Shown here piece after piece: positions 52,725 through 61,454 of a DNA stretch of 64,000 nt (positions are counted from its first letter, which is position 1; each line of letters opens with the position of its first letter). Origin of the DNA: Glaciecola sp964195425 (GTDB taxonomy: Bacteria > Pseudomonadota > Gammaproteobacteria > Enterobacterales > Alteromonadaceae); contig CAXMOM010000060.1 of assembly GCA_964195425.1 (NCBI GenBank), forward strand, positions 43,194 through 107,193. The letters are read 5' to 3'. Below the pieces are notes generated by a model. It saw nothing but the letters and a program-made list of their open reading frames with translations. It was not told where the DNA came from and ran no database searches. Made by a program: the position numbers and the translations under genes.

Positions 52725-54029
52725 TCAATAAAAAAATCTAAACCTGACGAACACATTGCTAGCGTCCTCAAATTGATTGAAAAATGTATATTCTTGGTCA
52801 CCATAAAAAACATTCACTCCACCAGAGATTCGCCAGTTATCTGTAGGACTGTAGTTAGCGCTAAATTTAAGATAACCATCACTATCGCTTGTAGAATAAA
52901 AATTGAATGCATTGAATGTTAGTGTTTGCTGTAAAGCTCTATACATAAGCCTTTGGGTAATGACTATACGACTGCGCTTAGTATCAAATTGTGGTGTTAA
53001 TGAACTAGCCTTCAGCGACGTAAAGTCAGCGCTACGCTCCATATACCACTGGAAACTTCCCGTTAAGTTCTTAATTAATTCTTGTTCATATCCCACCAGC
53101 CATCGCGTCTGATTGTTGGGTATGAGTGGGTTTGTACCGTTAATATCTTCAGTTGAATCGTAAAAAGCCATTTCTACGTTCAGCAAGCCTTTCGCAAAAG
53201 GGGTAATTGCGCTTGCGCCAATAACGCGTAAGGCAGAAAAATAGGCCTGCCCTATTTCAGTAAAACTGGAGGGGGATTTATGAAATCCTTTGTATCCATA
53301 TAAAGCCAGCTCTGAGGAGCCTATCGTTTTATAGATGCGAATGGCATATTCTGGTGAGCTTGGTAATTGCGGTGATTTCACATCAAACCCAGGCGAAATG
53401 TTGATAGCGGCGAGTGGTAAGAAAAAAGAAAAATAGTCACCGTTTATATAAATGTCTGGCGTAAACTCAGGTGTAAAAACAATGTCGATGTTAGCCCAAT
53501 CGTAAAAACCAGAAAACTTAGCTGACATCGATGGCGCTTTTAAGTACTCGTCATCACGACCCGCAAAAAATGACTGAACATCTTTAGCAAACAGATCATT
53601 TAAAAATAAGTAATCCCCTGTTCCCCAGGTTAAAACCTGTTGCCCAAGCTTAGCATCAACTTGTTCACCCCATTTGCCGAAATATCCTAAGTTGCCCTGC
53701 CAAGCTAGCTCCCTTACTTGAGCCCTAGTTTGATCAAGAACGCCATCATAGTGAGTATCAACAGACAGCTTGAGTCTAGAGTTTTCGAAATCTTTATCCA
53801 CTTGCAATTGAGCCCGCAGGTCTGACAAAGTGATGCGTCCATCTATAGCCTCATCAGAAGATAATCGATAACCAAGGGACCCTTCTACAAACCCCGTTAT
53901 TCGATAATCATCCTTCTTTTCTTCTTCCCAACCTCCCATATCCCACTCATCATCTTGAGCGCTTGCCATCATAGCCGCGCCCGATAGCAAAACAAACAGA
54001 ATGATATGAGCCAGGAAAAGAGCTCTCAT
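52725..54029 (-). CDS. outer-membrane beta-barrel protein
   Basis: A 434-residue protein with a signal peptide (FLAHIILFVLLSGAAMMASAQ) followed by an acidic stretch DDEWDMGGWEEEKKDD, then alternating amphipathic strands and a C-terminal Phe/Tyr-rich strand (NVFVRFRFFY) that is an outer-membrane insertion signal. It resembles DUF1302-type or porin-like channels that occur next to RND lipid transporters. The gene begins one base after the LolA-like gene. Together with the RND protein and the LolA-like carrier it may form a route for lipids or hydrophobic compounds through the envelope; that is inferred from the genes, not shown. Confidence 0.78.
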   Translation of the reverse strand: MRALFLAHIILFVLLSGAAMMASAQDDEWDMGGWEEEKKDDYRITGFVEGSLGYRLSSDEAIDGRITLSDLRAQLQVDKDFENSRLKLSVDTHYDGVLDQTRAQVRELAWQGNLGYFGKWGEQVDAKLGQQVLTWGTGDYLFLNDLFAKDVQSFFAGRDDEYLKAPSMSAKFSGFYDWANIDIVFTPEFTPDIYINGDYFSFFLPLAAINISPGFDVKSPQLPSSPEYAIRIYKTIGSSELALYGYKGFHKSPSSFTEIGQAYFSALRVIGASAITPFAKGLLNVEMAFYDSTEDINGTNPLIPNNQTRWLVGYEQELIKNLTGSFQWYMERSADFTSLKASSLTPQFDTKRSRIVITQRLMYRALQQTLTFNAFNFYSTSDSDGYLKFSANYSPTDNWRISGGVNVFYGDQEYTFFNQFEDASNVFVRFRFFY

Positions 54030-54030
54030 A

Positions 54031-54816
54031 TTACTTTAACCACTGCTGCGGTGGATTACGTAAACTTCGCTCTGTAAAAACATCATCATCTAAACCTAGA
54101 TCATATCTAATGTTGCGAAACTCCATTAGTGTATAAGCGCCCGTTAGCAAATCGCTGACCTTGGAGCGAATGACCGTTGGTTTTCCGTCAATTGTATCGA
54201 TTAGCACGGCTTCTACACGGCGATAGTTTTCATTATTATTTTTGAAAAAATCAAGTAAAGTAGGCAACTTTGTTTGTTTATTAATAGTCACAATATAATA
54301 ACCGAACTCTACTGTATCAGGCCTTTTGGGAGTGCCCTTTAATAAATACGATTCTTCGTTTTCACTTTGCAATTCAAAAGCATCTTCTAAAATGGCGCGC
54401 CCAGAAACATCTTCATAAAAAAAATGTGAGCCAACAAAAGATGTACGTTTGTCACCCGCTGAAATACGTTTTACTAACTCTAACGCGGGTAAATACAACC
54501 AACGGTCATCATCAACGCCAACATCAACATGCTTTTCTACTCTAAACACGGTGCCTTTCACATCAGATGGCCGCGAAAAAAAGACCATCATCTGTTGGTC
54601 ACCATTATCGCTAATATCTCGACGCAAAATCGTGAATTGGCGAACCTGCTTGCGTCCTTGATTGTCGACAATCATCATGCGCGCATCAGAGCGGCCATCT
54701 TTGCCACTATAATAGGCTGCGCGCTCTGCACTTTTGACCAAAGCATCGACATCTACCTCTGCAACAACGAATGTTGAGAAGCTAAGTGCGATTAATCCAA
54801 ATAAATATTTTTCCAT
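54031..54816 (-). CDS. LolA-like outer-membrane lipoprotein-sorting family protein
   Basis: A 261-residue periplasmic protein. Signal peptide (EKYLFGLIALSFSTFVVAE) then a LolA/LolB-like half-barrel fold: DARMMIVDNQGRKQVRQFTIL, VFFSRPSDVKGTVFRVE, DDDRWLYLPALELVKRIS and GRAILEDAFELQ are the typical blocks of the family annotated as outer membrane lipoprotein-sorting protein. ATG 54816 has GAGG eight bases upstream; the frame to 54846 adds ten residues and would overlap the RND gene. Members of this family accompany MMPL-type RND proteins and may carry lipids rather than lipoproteins. Confidence 0.85.
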   Translation of the reverse strand: MEKYLFGLIALSFSTFVVAEVDVDALVKSAERAAYYSGKDGRSDARMMIVDNQGRKQVRQFTILRRDISDNGDQQMMVFFSRPSDVKGTVFRVEKHVDVGVDDDRWLYLPALELVKRISAGDKRTSFVGSHFFYEDVSGRAILEDAFELQSENEESYLLKGTPKRPDTVEFGYYIVTINKQTKLPTLLDFFKNNNENYRRVEAVLIDTIDGKPTVIRSKVSDLLTGAYTLMEFRNIRYDLGLDDDVFTERSLRNPPQQWLK

Positions 54817-54829
54817 TATTAATTCCTCG

Positions 54830-57367
54830 TTAGCTTTTAAATACAATTCGCTTGGCCATTGTCATCACTGCAGGTAACACTAGCAGCGTGACTAAAGCTG
54901 AAATTGCCATGATGCTCGCCAAAAATATGCCAACAGTGATATAGGGAACCAATGGCGCAAATAATAATGGGGTAAAACCAAAGGCAATTACTAAGGCATT
55001 TCTTGTTATTGCCGTTGCTGGCCCATCAAACATCGTTGCAAACGTTTCTTGTAGATCTTTGGTTTGTTTATATACTTCACGTATTCGTTCTAAGAAATGA
55101 ATCGCAAAATCAACGGACAAACCCAATGTTAAAGCAGATAACACCGCAATAGGCATATCATAGTCTTTACCAATAATACCGATTAAGCCGTAAATGAAGG
55201 TAATGGTAATAGTGAGTGGCAGCATTGCTAGAATGCCAAATACGAGTGAACGAAATAGTATTACCATCATAATAAATACAATGACAAAGGCACTTATTAA
55301 GCTATCAAGCATTCCTGCAACCATATTATCTTGCCACACTACGTTCAGGTAAGCTTTGCCAGCCCATCCCAATTTTAAATTTTGCGGCAAGGGATTTTTA
55401 ACAACAAACTCGTCGACTAAAGCAATAACCTTACTCATATCTTGATTGTCTCCCGAGGTAAGTTGAAGCCAAACTAAGCTTTGTTGAAAATCCGGGGTGA
55501 CAAAATGCCACAAGTCATTTGGACGATGCGAAGACTGATATTGCAGTAGGGTTTGTGCAACAGCTTGCGTAGACTTTGGAATTGAGTAATCAACTTGCTT
55601 ACCAGAGCGTAGCTCTCGATTTACCACTTTGGCTACGTCGGTTAGTGAATTAGATTTCCCCACTAAACCTGAAGCTGTTAGTTCCACCTGTAATTGTTCA
55701 ATGTAGGCTAACAATTCAGGAGACTGAAAAACTTTTGACTGACTTAGCGCATCTTCAACCCGCGTTAATAAACCGTTTAGGTAAATCTCATCTTGAGTAC
55801 TCACCTCACTAAAAAGCTGATCTTCAATATCAATAATAAGTTGCTGATACTGCTCATTTAAAGGCTGCTTAGCAAGTGTGTCGATTCCCTCTTTGGCCCA
55901 GGCTGTTAGACTTTCTGGACGCTCATTATCAAGCATATTTTCAATAGGAAGCAGGCTAACTTTTGAGCTCATCACGATATAAGCATTGTACGTACCGGCA
56001 AAATTTTCATTGAGTACTTTGTCGGCAACCCTAATTTCATGGCTCGGTTTAAACCAACGAACCGGATTATCATTAATTTGAATTTGCGTAATACCCCATG
56101 CTGATATCCCGAATACCACCGCGAAACCGAATAAAAGCTGACCTTTAAATTTCAGAGCAAAGACGCCTAAACCTTTAGCGATCTTGGCAATACGATTCCC
56201 TCCATGTTCAGAGTGCATAACTTCTTGAAGTTTATTTAGTGCACTTTCGTCCATGCGCGATAAGTAAGCTGGCATGAAAATTATGGTAATAAGAAACGCA
56301 AGTAATATTCCACTGCCTACAAAGGCACCAAAAATTTGTACTGGTGGGATTGGCGTTAACATAAGGGAATAAAAGCCAACCGACGAAGTAATAGACGTAT
56401 AGAGCATTGGTGTAAACAAGTGGCCAACGACTTCACCAATAGTCGCTTTGAGATTTTGACCCGGTCTATAACAGTCACTAAATTCAGACAGAATATGCAC
56501 AGAATCAACTACCGCAATCGGCATTAAAAAGATGGCAATCATCGATGACATGATATGCACAGTGTAACCAAACCCTATTAATGCCCCCATCGTTATGAGT
56601 ACCGTTGCCATCGCTACAATCATAGGCGCTATTATTAAAGGGATGTTGCGGAAAAATAAGAACAACAATATGAAAATAGTAAGTCCTGCCAATGGTGCAG
56701 ATATTCCCATTTGGATAAACATTTCTACACCAAATTGATCTTCTGCAACAGGAAGGCCTGTGATATACCAATTCGACGTGCTGTTGAGTTTTGTAATTTC
56801 ACCACGAATTTGCTGCGCTATATTGTAACTCTCGTTTTTGTCCTTAATTGGTACATAAATAGCTGCAGCCTTGCCATTTTGAGACGCCAAAGTATCCTGC
56901 AGTAAGGGTAAGCGACCTATATTTTGCTGAATTTGCCGACTTTGCGCTTCATTTTCCGGCGGCTTAGACATCATCCATTCAAACCTAATCGTACCAGGGA
57001 GTGTTTGAGTGATGTTATCAACCGTAGAGATTGACATAAGATCACTTGAAATGACCCCATCAATTGACATAATTGACTCGCTCATATCATAAATTTCAGT
57101 CAAGGATTGGGGTGTAAAAACCCCTAAGTCATCAGCTGTATTTACGACACCAACGACTATCGCATCGTACATCGCGAAGCGGGTTTTAATATCATTATGA
57201 AAAACCCTAGCAGGATGGTCTGCGTCAAGCATATTCTCTGGGTCTGTATCTATTTGTATGCGTGGAATTTGGGAACAAAAACCGATGGTCAACACAAGCA
57301 AAATCATGTAAACCACTTTGGGCCTATTAGTGCAAAAACTTACAAGCTTACTAACAATATTTTTCAT
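54830..57367 (-). CDS. MMPL-type RND superfamily exporter
   Basis: An 845-residue membrane protein with the COG1033/MMPL layout: TM1, periplasmic loop, TMs 2-6, TM7, a second loop and TMs 8-12. The sterol-sensing-like blocks FLMPIAVVDSVHILSEF (TM4) and VLSALTLGLSVDFAIHFLERI (TM10) each hold an Asp for proton coupling. These transporters export lipids or other hydrophobic compounds (for example HpnN for hopanoids). ATG 57367 is 36 bp after cbpM. It sits in the cbpA-led operon between the chaperone pair and the LolA-like and barrel genes. Confidence 0.9.
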   Translation of the reverse strand: MKNIVSKLVSFCTNRPKVVYMILLVLTIGFCSQIPRIQIDTDPENMLDADHPARVFHNDIKTRFAMYDAIVVGVVNTADDLGVFTPQSLTEIYDMSESIMSIDGVISSDLMSISTVDNITQTLPGTIRFEWMMSKPPENEAQSRQIQQNIGRLPLLQDTLASQNGKAAAIYVPIKDKNESYNIAQQIRGEITKLNSTSNWYITGLPVAEDQFGVEMFIQMGISAPLAGLTIFILLFLFFRNIPLIIAPMIVAMATVLITMGALIGFGYTVHIMSSMIAIFLMPIAVVDSVHILSEFSDCYRPGQNLKATIGEVVGHLFTPMLYTSITSSVGFYSLMLTPIPPVQIFGAFVGSGILLAFLITIIFMPAYLSRMDESALNKLQEVMHSEHGGNRIAKIAKGLGVFALKFKGQLLFGFAVVFGISAWGITQIQINDNPVRWFKPSHEIRVADKVLNENFAGTYNAYIVMSSKVSLLPIENMLDNERPESLTAWAKEGIDTLAKQPLNEQYQQLIIDIEDQLFSEVSTQDEIYLNGLLTRVEDALSQSKVFQSPELLAYIEQLQVELTASGLVGKSNSLTDVAKVVNRELRSGKQVDYSIPKSTQAVAQTLLQYQSSHRPNDLWHFVTPDFQQSLVWLQLTSGDNQDMSKVIALVDEFVVKNPLPQNLKLGWAGKAYLNVVWQDNMVAGMLDSLISAFVIVFIMMVILFRSLVFGILAMLPLTITITFIYGLIGIIGKDYDMPIAVLSALTLGLSVDFAIHFLERIREVYKQTKDLQETFATMFDGPATAITRNALVIAFGFTPLLFAPLVPYITVGIFLASIMAISALVTLLVLPAVMTMAKRIVFKS

Positions 57368-57403
57368 CTATTTGGGTCTTTATTGGTTATAAATTAAAAA
57401 CAA

Positions 57404-57703
57404 TTAAAGCAGTCGGCTCAATCTAACTTTCAGCCGAATATTTTCCTGCACAAGCCTTTCTTTTTCTTTCATGAGATCTATCACCATGCTAATGGCTACC
57501 CAATCAAGTAAAAGTTGTTGGTTTAACTTAATCGCTTTTTTAATCCAATGGGCACTTTCCAAATCGAAGACCCATTCCGACAAATTAGTTCCACTGGAGG
57601 GTTTAGCAATGCCATATTCAACCACTTCTAAAATGACTTCTTTATTGAAGCTTTGATTTTCGCACAATTCATCTATTGCAATGTAAAGGGTAATATCAAC
57701 CAT
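57404..57703 (-). CDS. cbpM: chaperone modulator CbpM
   Basis: A 99-residue MerR-like helical protein. In E. coli CbpM binds the J-domain of CbpA and inhibits its co-chaperone and DNA-binding activities. The visible features are a winged helix-turn-helix-like N-terminal half (DITLYIAIDELCENQSFNKEVILEVVEYGIAKP) and a coiled coil (MVIDLMKEKERLVQENIRLKVRL). It starts 5 bp after cbpA, the standard arrangement. Confidence 0.88.
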   Translation of the reverse strand: MVDITLYIAIDELCENQSFNKEVILEVVEYGIAKPSSGTNLSEWVFDLESAHWIKKAIKLNQQLLLDWVAISMVIDLMKEKERLVQENIRLKVRLSRLL

Positions 57704-57708
57704 ATCTG

Positions 57709-58653
57709 CTAACTCCAGTCTGCTCTAGGATTGTATTTTTCGACCTCAGCCAACTGTGTCCATAAGCGCTTTGTTTCATTGGTAGTTGAGGGAGGAATAT
57801 CGATTTTGATAACGGTAAGCAAATCGCCTTTTACCACCTTAGTTTTTAGCCCCTTACCTTTTACACGTAATTTTTGGCCTGAACGACTATTTGCCGGTAT
57901 ATTGAGCTTAATTTTGCCATCTAGCGTGGGGATTTCAAGTTTGATCCCTAGCGCCGCTTCCCATGGTGTAAGCGGTATACTCAATATCAAGTTAGCACCT
58001 TGGACGTCAAATAATGGGTGCGGTACTAAACGAATCAGTAAATATAAATCACCATTAAGCTTGTCATCTCTGCCAGGCGTACCTTGGCCTTTCAGTCTAA
58101 TGCGTTCACCATCACAAACGCCTATAGGGACTTTTACTTTAAGCGATTTTTTAGTTTTATTGAGTTGTGTACCTGCATATATGGGAACATGATATTCGAG
58201 TGTTTTTGTTGCGCCCGACACGCTTTCTTCTAAAAACACGGGGAGTTCCATCTCAAGGTCTTGGCCTTTAAATAAATCAGGTCCATAGTCTTGTGAATGC
58301 CTTTGACCATTTGCTCGGTTAGCGAAATACGAATTGAAAAATTCAGAGAAATCATCATATTCGTTTGGCTGATACTGATTATTGGCTGTGGCAGATTGCC
58401 AACCAGGGGGTGCATCAAAACCTTCAGGTGCTCTTGAACCATATAACCTTAATTCGTCATATTCAGCTCTCTTTTTGGTGTTTTTTAATACTTCATAGGC
58501 TTCGACCACTTCTTTGAACTTTTCCTCTCCGTTAGGATCAGGGCTAGTATCTGGATGGTATTTAAGCGCTAATTTACGATAGACCTTTTTTATTTCGTTA
58601 AGATCTGCAGATTCATCTACGCCCAAGATTTTGTAGTAATCTTTAAATTCCAT
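57709..58653 (-). CDS. cbpA: curved-DNA-binding-type DnaJ co-chaperone CbpA
   Basis: A 314-residue DnaJ homologue without a zinc finger. The J-domain occupies residues 1-70 with the HPD motif at His33-Pro34-Asp35 in LALKYHPDTSPDP; a Gly/Phe-rich linker follows, then two C-terminal substrate-binding domains (GVCDGERIRLKGQGTPGRD and LNIPANSRSGQKLRVKGKG). CbpA helps DnaK and, in E. coli, binds curved DNA in stationary phase. It leads an operon with cbpM and four further envelope genes. A perfect FNR/FixK-type box lies 125-138 bp upstream, so low-oxygen control is likely. Confidence 0.92.
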   Translation of the reverse strand: MEFKDYYKILGVDESADLNEIKKVYRKLALKYHPDTSPDPNGEEKFKEVVEAYEVLKNTKKRAEYDELRLYGSRAPEGFDAPPGWQSATANNQYQPNEYDDFSEFFNSYFANRANGQRHSQDYGPDLFKGQDLEMELPVFLEESVSGATKTLEYHVPIYAGTQLNKTKKSLKVKVPIGVCDGERIRLKGQGTPGRDDKLNGDLYLLIRLVPHPLFDVQGANLILSIPLTPWEAALGIKLEIPTLDGKIKLNIPANSRSGQKLRVKGKGLKTKVVKGDLLTVIKIDIPPSTTNETKRLWTQLAEVEKYNPRADWS

Positions 58654-58777
58654 CGATTATTCCTTAGCGTGTTTAAACCCTGTGGCATTATTTATGCTGG
58701 TTGAATTCAGCACACAAAATTAACGGTAATTTTATCTAGCAACAATAAATATTCTGCGCTTTTTTAGTAGAGGTGTT

Positions 58778-58791
58778 TTGATACAAATCAA
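58778..58791 (-). promoter_or_regulatory. FNR/FixK-type box upstream of cbpA
   Basis: The + strand reads TTGATACAAATCAA, a perfect palindromic match, in either orientation. On the minus strand CAGAAT (58756-58751; 4/6) starts 35 nt from the box start. Confidence 0.8.
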
Positions 58792-58857
58792 CATAATGAA
58801 AGCCTGTTAAAAGTTGAAGAAACTATTTTCATACTGCATTTCGTATTAATGTGAATA

Positions 58858-58871
58858 TTGATGCCTATCAA
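58858..58871 (+). promoter_or_regulatory. FNR/FixK-type box upstream of the glycine-zipper lipoprotein gene
   Basis: TTGATGCCTATCAA is a perfect match. TACAAT (58893-58898; 5/6) begins 35 nt from the box start, giving a predicted start near 58905 with the box centred about -41. Confidence 0.82.
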
Positions 58872-58936
58872 CTTTTTTTAAATCCCCCTATTTACAATAT
58901 ACTTTCCAAGTTACCCGAGTTTTTAAGAGGTCTGTA

Positions 58937-59410
58937 ATGTTTAGTCTAGTGAAAAGTAGTAAAACACCGTTATTTATATTTAGTGTCAGCATGCTGTTAT
59001 CTTCCTGCGCCAGTTCTGGTGGTCAAAATGAAAACAGTGGAATGATTATTGGCGGCATTTTAGGTGGCATCGTCGGGCATGAGATTGGGGGTGGCCATGG
59101 CAGAACGATTGCGACGGTACTAGGCACTATGGTAGGCATGTCAATAGGCGGAAACATTGGACGATCGATGGATGATACGGATAGATTGAAAGTAGCCCAT
59201 TCATTAGAAACTGTGCGAACAGGGGTAACCACTAGCTGGCAGAATCCTGATACGGGCAACCAATACAAAGTGGTACCCACTAACACTTTTGAGCGTGAAG
59301 ATTCGCCATGCAGAGAGTACCAACTTGAAGGCACTATTGGTGGTAAACAAGAACTAATATTTGGCACTGCCTGTCGTCAGAAGGATGGCATTTGGAAAGC
59401 CATAAATTAA
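58937..59410 (+). CDS. glycine-zipper outer-membrane lipoprotein
   Basis: A 157-residue lipoprotein: signal peptide ending in MLLSSC (Cys24), then a glycine-zipper repeat (GMIIGGILGGIVGHEIGGG and TMVGMSIGGNIGRSMDD) of the 17-kDa surface-antigen type, then a C-terminal domain with TTSWQNPDTGNQYKVVPTNTF and CREYQLEG. Such proteins insert into or bind the outer membrane; their function is often unknown. The ATG 58937 is preceded by AGAGGT. Its promoter has a perfect FNR/FixK box at the class II position, sharing the 283-bp divergent region with cbpA. Confidence 0.85.
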   Translation: MFSLVKSSKTPLFIFSVSMLLSSCASSGGQNENSGMIIGGILGGIVGHEIGGGHGRTIATVLGTMVGMSIGGNIGRSMDDTDRLKVAHSLETVRTGVTTSWQNPDTGNQYKVVPTNTFEREDSPCREYQLEGTIGGKQELIFGTACRQKDGIWKAIN

Positions 59411-59570
59411 TACAATAGTTTACCTAGAAAGCGTACCAACGATGTTTTGTTGTATCTTACGCCTTGTATAGCGCTTGCGTATGCATAAAAACAAACGATT
59501 ATTGCATTTGACGGTGCGGGTTTTGCGACAAATTATCCAAAGTCTTTAATCAATCCTGTCTGTTTTAGTT

Positions 59571-59584
59571 TTGATACAGGTCAA
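59571..59584 (+). promoter_or_regulatory. FNR/FixK-type box upstream of the acetyl-CoA synthetase operon
   Basis: TTGATACAGGTCAA has one change from the consensus. TAGACT (59606-59611; 4/6) starts 35 nt downstream, giving a predicted transcription start near 59618 and the box centre at about -41. Confidence 0.75.
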
Positions 59585-59649
59585 ATCTTAATCGCCTTAT
59601 TTGATTAGACTACATTGGACATTTTGCCAATGGTTACTTTGGAGCCAAC

Positions 59650-61401
59650 ATGTACTATGTACCAATCCACAAAGACGTAAGCTCGACAACTAAACCGCCT
59701 AACATGCAAAGCTACCACCAAAGCTATAACAATTTTGAATGGTGCCAAGCTGAGCAACTGATAAAAGGCTACAAAAATGGCATAAACATGGGCTATGAAG
59801 CAGTTGACCGTCATGTTGAGGACGGTTTCGGCCATCAAACCGCCCTAATTATTTTAGGGAAAAAACAACAGCGCCAAGTATTTTCTTATGTTCAGTTGCA
59901 ACAAATGAGTAATCGTTTTGCCAACCTCTTAAAAAGTCTAAATATTGAGACAGGGCAATTGCTTTGTAGCCTAACTGACCGTAGCGCCATTTTGTATACT
60001 GCGGTTATAGGTTGTTTGAAATATCAAGTGGTATTTAGCCCCTTATTTTCTGCCTTTGGGCCAGAACCAATAAAATCTAGAATGAATATAGGTGGCGCCA
60101 CAGTTCTGCTCACTAGCGCCAAGCTTTACAAAAAAAAAATAGTAGCATGGCGCCACGAATGCCGAAGCCTTAAGACAGTATTGCTCTATGAATGCGAGGG
60201 CGAATGCCCAAGTGATTGCATCGATTTAGACCACGTTTTGAATAAGCAAAGTGATGAGTTCAATATCTGCCAAACCGCCGCCCAAAATGCAGCGCTAATA
60301 CATTTCACTAGCGGCACCACTGGCAAACCTAAAGGTGTGTTGCATGTGCATGAAGCAGTCACATACCACAAATATTCGGGCTACTGTGCACTTGATATTC
60401 ACCCTCAAGATGTGTACTGGTGTACCGCCGACCCAGGCTGGGTTACGGGTATATCCTATGGCGTAATTTCGCCACTATGTAACCGGGCAACCTTGGTCGT
60501 TGATAATGCTGATTTTGACGCAAATCGTTGGTATAGCATTTTAGAAAAAGAAAAAGTTAATATTTGGTATACCGCGCCAACGGCTATTCGCATGTTGATG
60601 AAAGCCGGCAACGAACTATTGCAACAATACGACCTTTCTCGCGTGCGTTTTTTAGCCAGTGTTGGAGAGCCGCTAAATCCTGAAGCTGTTATTTGGAGCA
60701 AGCAATACCTAGGAAGAGTATTCCATGACAACTGGTGGCAAACCGAGACAGGCGGGATTATGTTAGCTAATTTTATTAGCGAAAATGTGAAACCCGGTTC
60801 AATGGGTCAACCTTTACCTGGGATTCATGCGGGTATTATTAAAACCGATGTTCAAGGACGCCTAGTTGAGTTAGACACACGTAAAGAAATCGGAGAGTTA
60901 GCCTTTAAAAAAGGTTGGCCCTCGATGTTTAGGGGTTACTTGCATGAAACCAAGCGCTATCAAGATTGCTTTAACGATGACTGGTATCTAAGTGGCGATT
61001 TGGCATACAAAGATGAGGACGGATATTTTTGGTTTGTTGGCCGCCGCTCTGATTTGATTAAATCTGCGGGGCACTTAATAGGTCCATTTGAGATAGAAAG
61101 CATACTGGTAGAGCATCCTGCGGTGGTAGAGGCTGGCGTAATTGGAATACCAGATCCCATAGCAGGAGAATTAGTAAAAGCCTTTATATCACTCAAAACC
61201 GGCTACCAAGACAATACAGCCTTGCGCAAAAGCATAATGGCGCATGCGCGCAAGAAGTTGGGTCCAGCATTAGCCCCCAGAGAAATTTGCATCAAGCAAA
61301 ACTTACCAAAAACACGCAGTGGAAAAATTATGCGACGTTTACTAAAGGCCCGCGAACTTGGCTTGCCTGATGGTGACGTATCAACATTAGAGAGTGACTA
61401 A
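59650..61401 (+). CDS. acsA: acetyl-CoA synthetase-like adenylate-forming enzyme
   Basis: A 583-residue ANL-superfamily ligase that activates acetate (or a short acid) to the acyl-CoA. Phosphate-binding loop TSGTTGKPKG at 220-229; then CTADPGWVTGISYGV, SVGEPLNPE and HDNWWQTETGGI typical of acetyl-CoA synthetases; the hinge region WYLSGDLAYKDEDGYFWFVGR; and the catalytic lysine at about 559 in LPKTRSGKIMRR. The length is that of the shorter Bacillus-type AcsA rather than the 650-residue Acs. The start ATG 59650 has GGAG six bases upstream. It leads the operon with E1 and E2 genes and is preceded by a class II FNR/FixK-type promoter. The symbol is tentative. Confidence 0.82.
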   Translation: MYYVPIHKDVSSTTKPPNMQSYHQSYNNFEWCQAEQLIKGYKNGINMGYEAVDRHVEDGFGHQTALIILGKKQQRQVFSYVQLQQMSNRFANLLKSLNIETGQLLCSLTDRSAILYTAVIGCLKYQVVFSPLFSAFGPEPIKSRMNIGGATVLLTSAKLYKKKIVAWRHECRSLKTVLLYECEGECPSDCIDLDHVLNKQSDEFNICQTAAQNAALIHFTSGTTGKPKGVLHVHEAVTYHKYSGYCALDIHPQDVYWCTADPGWVTGISYGVISPLCNRATLVVDNADFDANRWYSILEKEKVNIWYTAPTAIRMLMKAGNELLQQYDLSRVRFLASVGEPLNPEAVIWSKQYLGRVFHDNWWQTETGGIMLANFISENVKPGSMGQPLPGIHAGIIKTDVQGRLVELDTRKEIGELAFKKGWPSMFRGYLHETKRYQDCFNDDWYLSGDLAYKDEDGYFWFVGRRSDLIKSAGHLIGPFEIESILVEHPAVVEAGVIGIPDPIAGELVKAFISLKTGYQDNTALRKSIMAHARKKLGPALAPREICIKQNLPKTRSGKIMRRLLKARELGLPDGDVSTLESD

Positions 61402-61454
61402 ACCGGCTGCAAATCAATCGCTTAGCAAAATGCTAGTCAAAGAGTACAAATACT

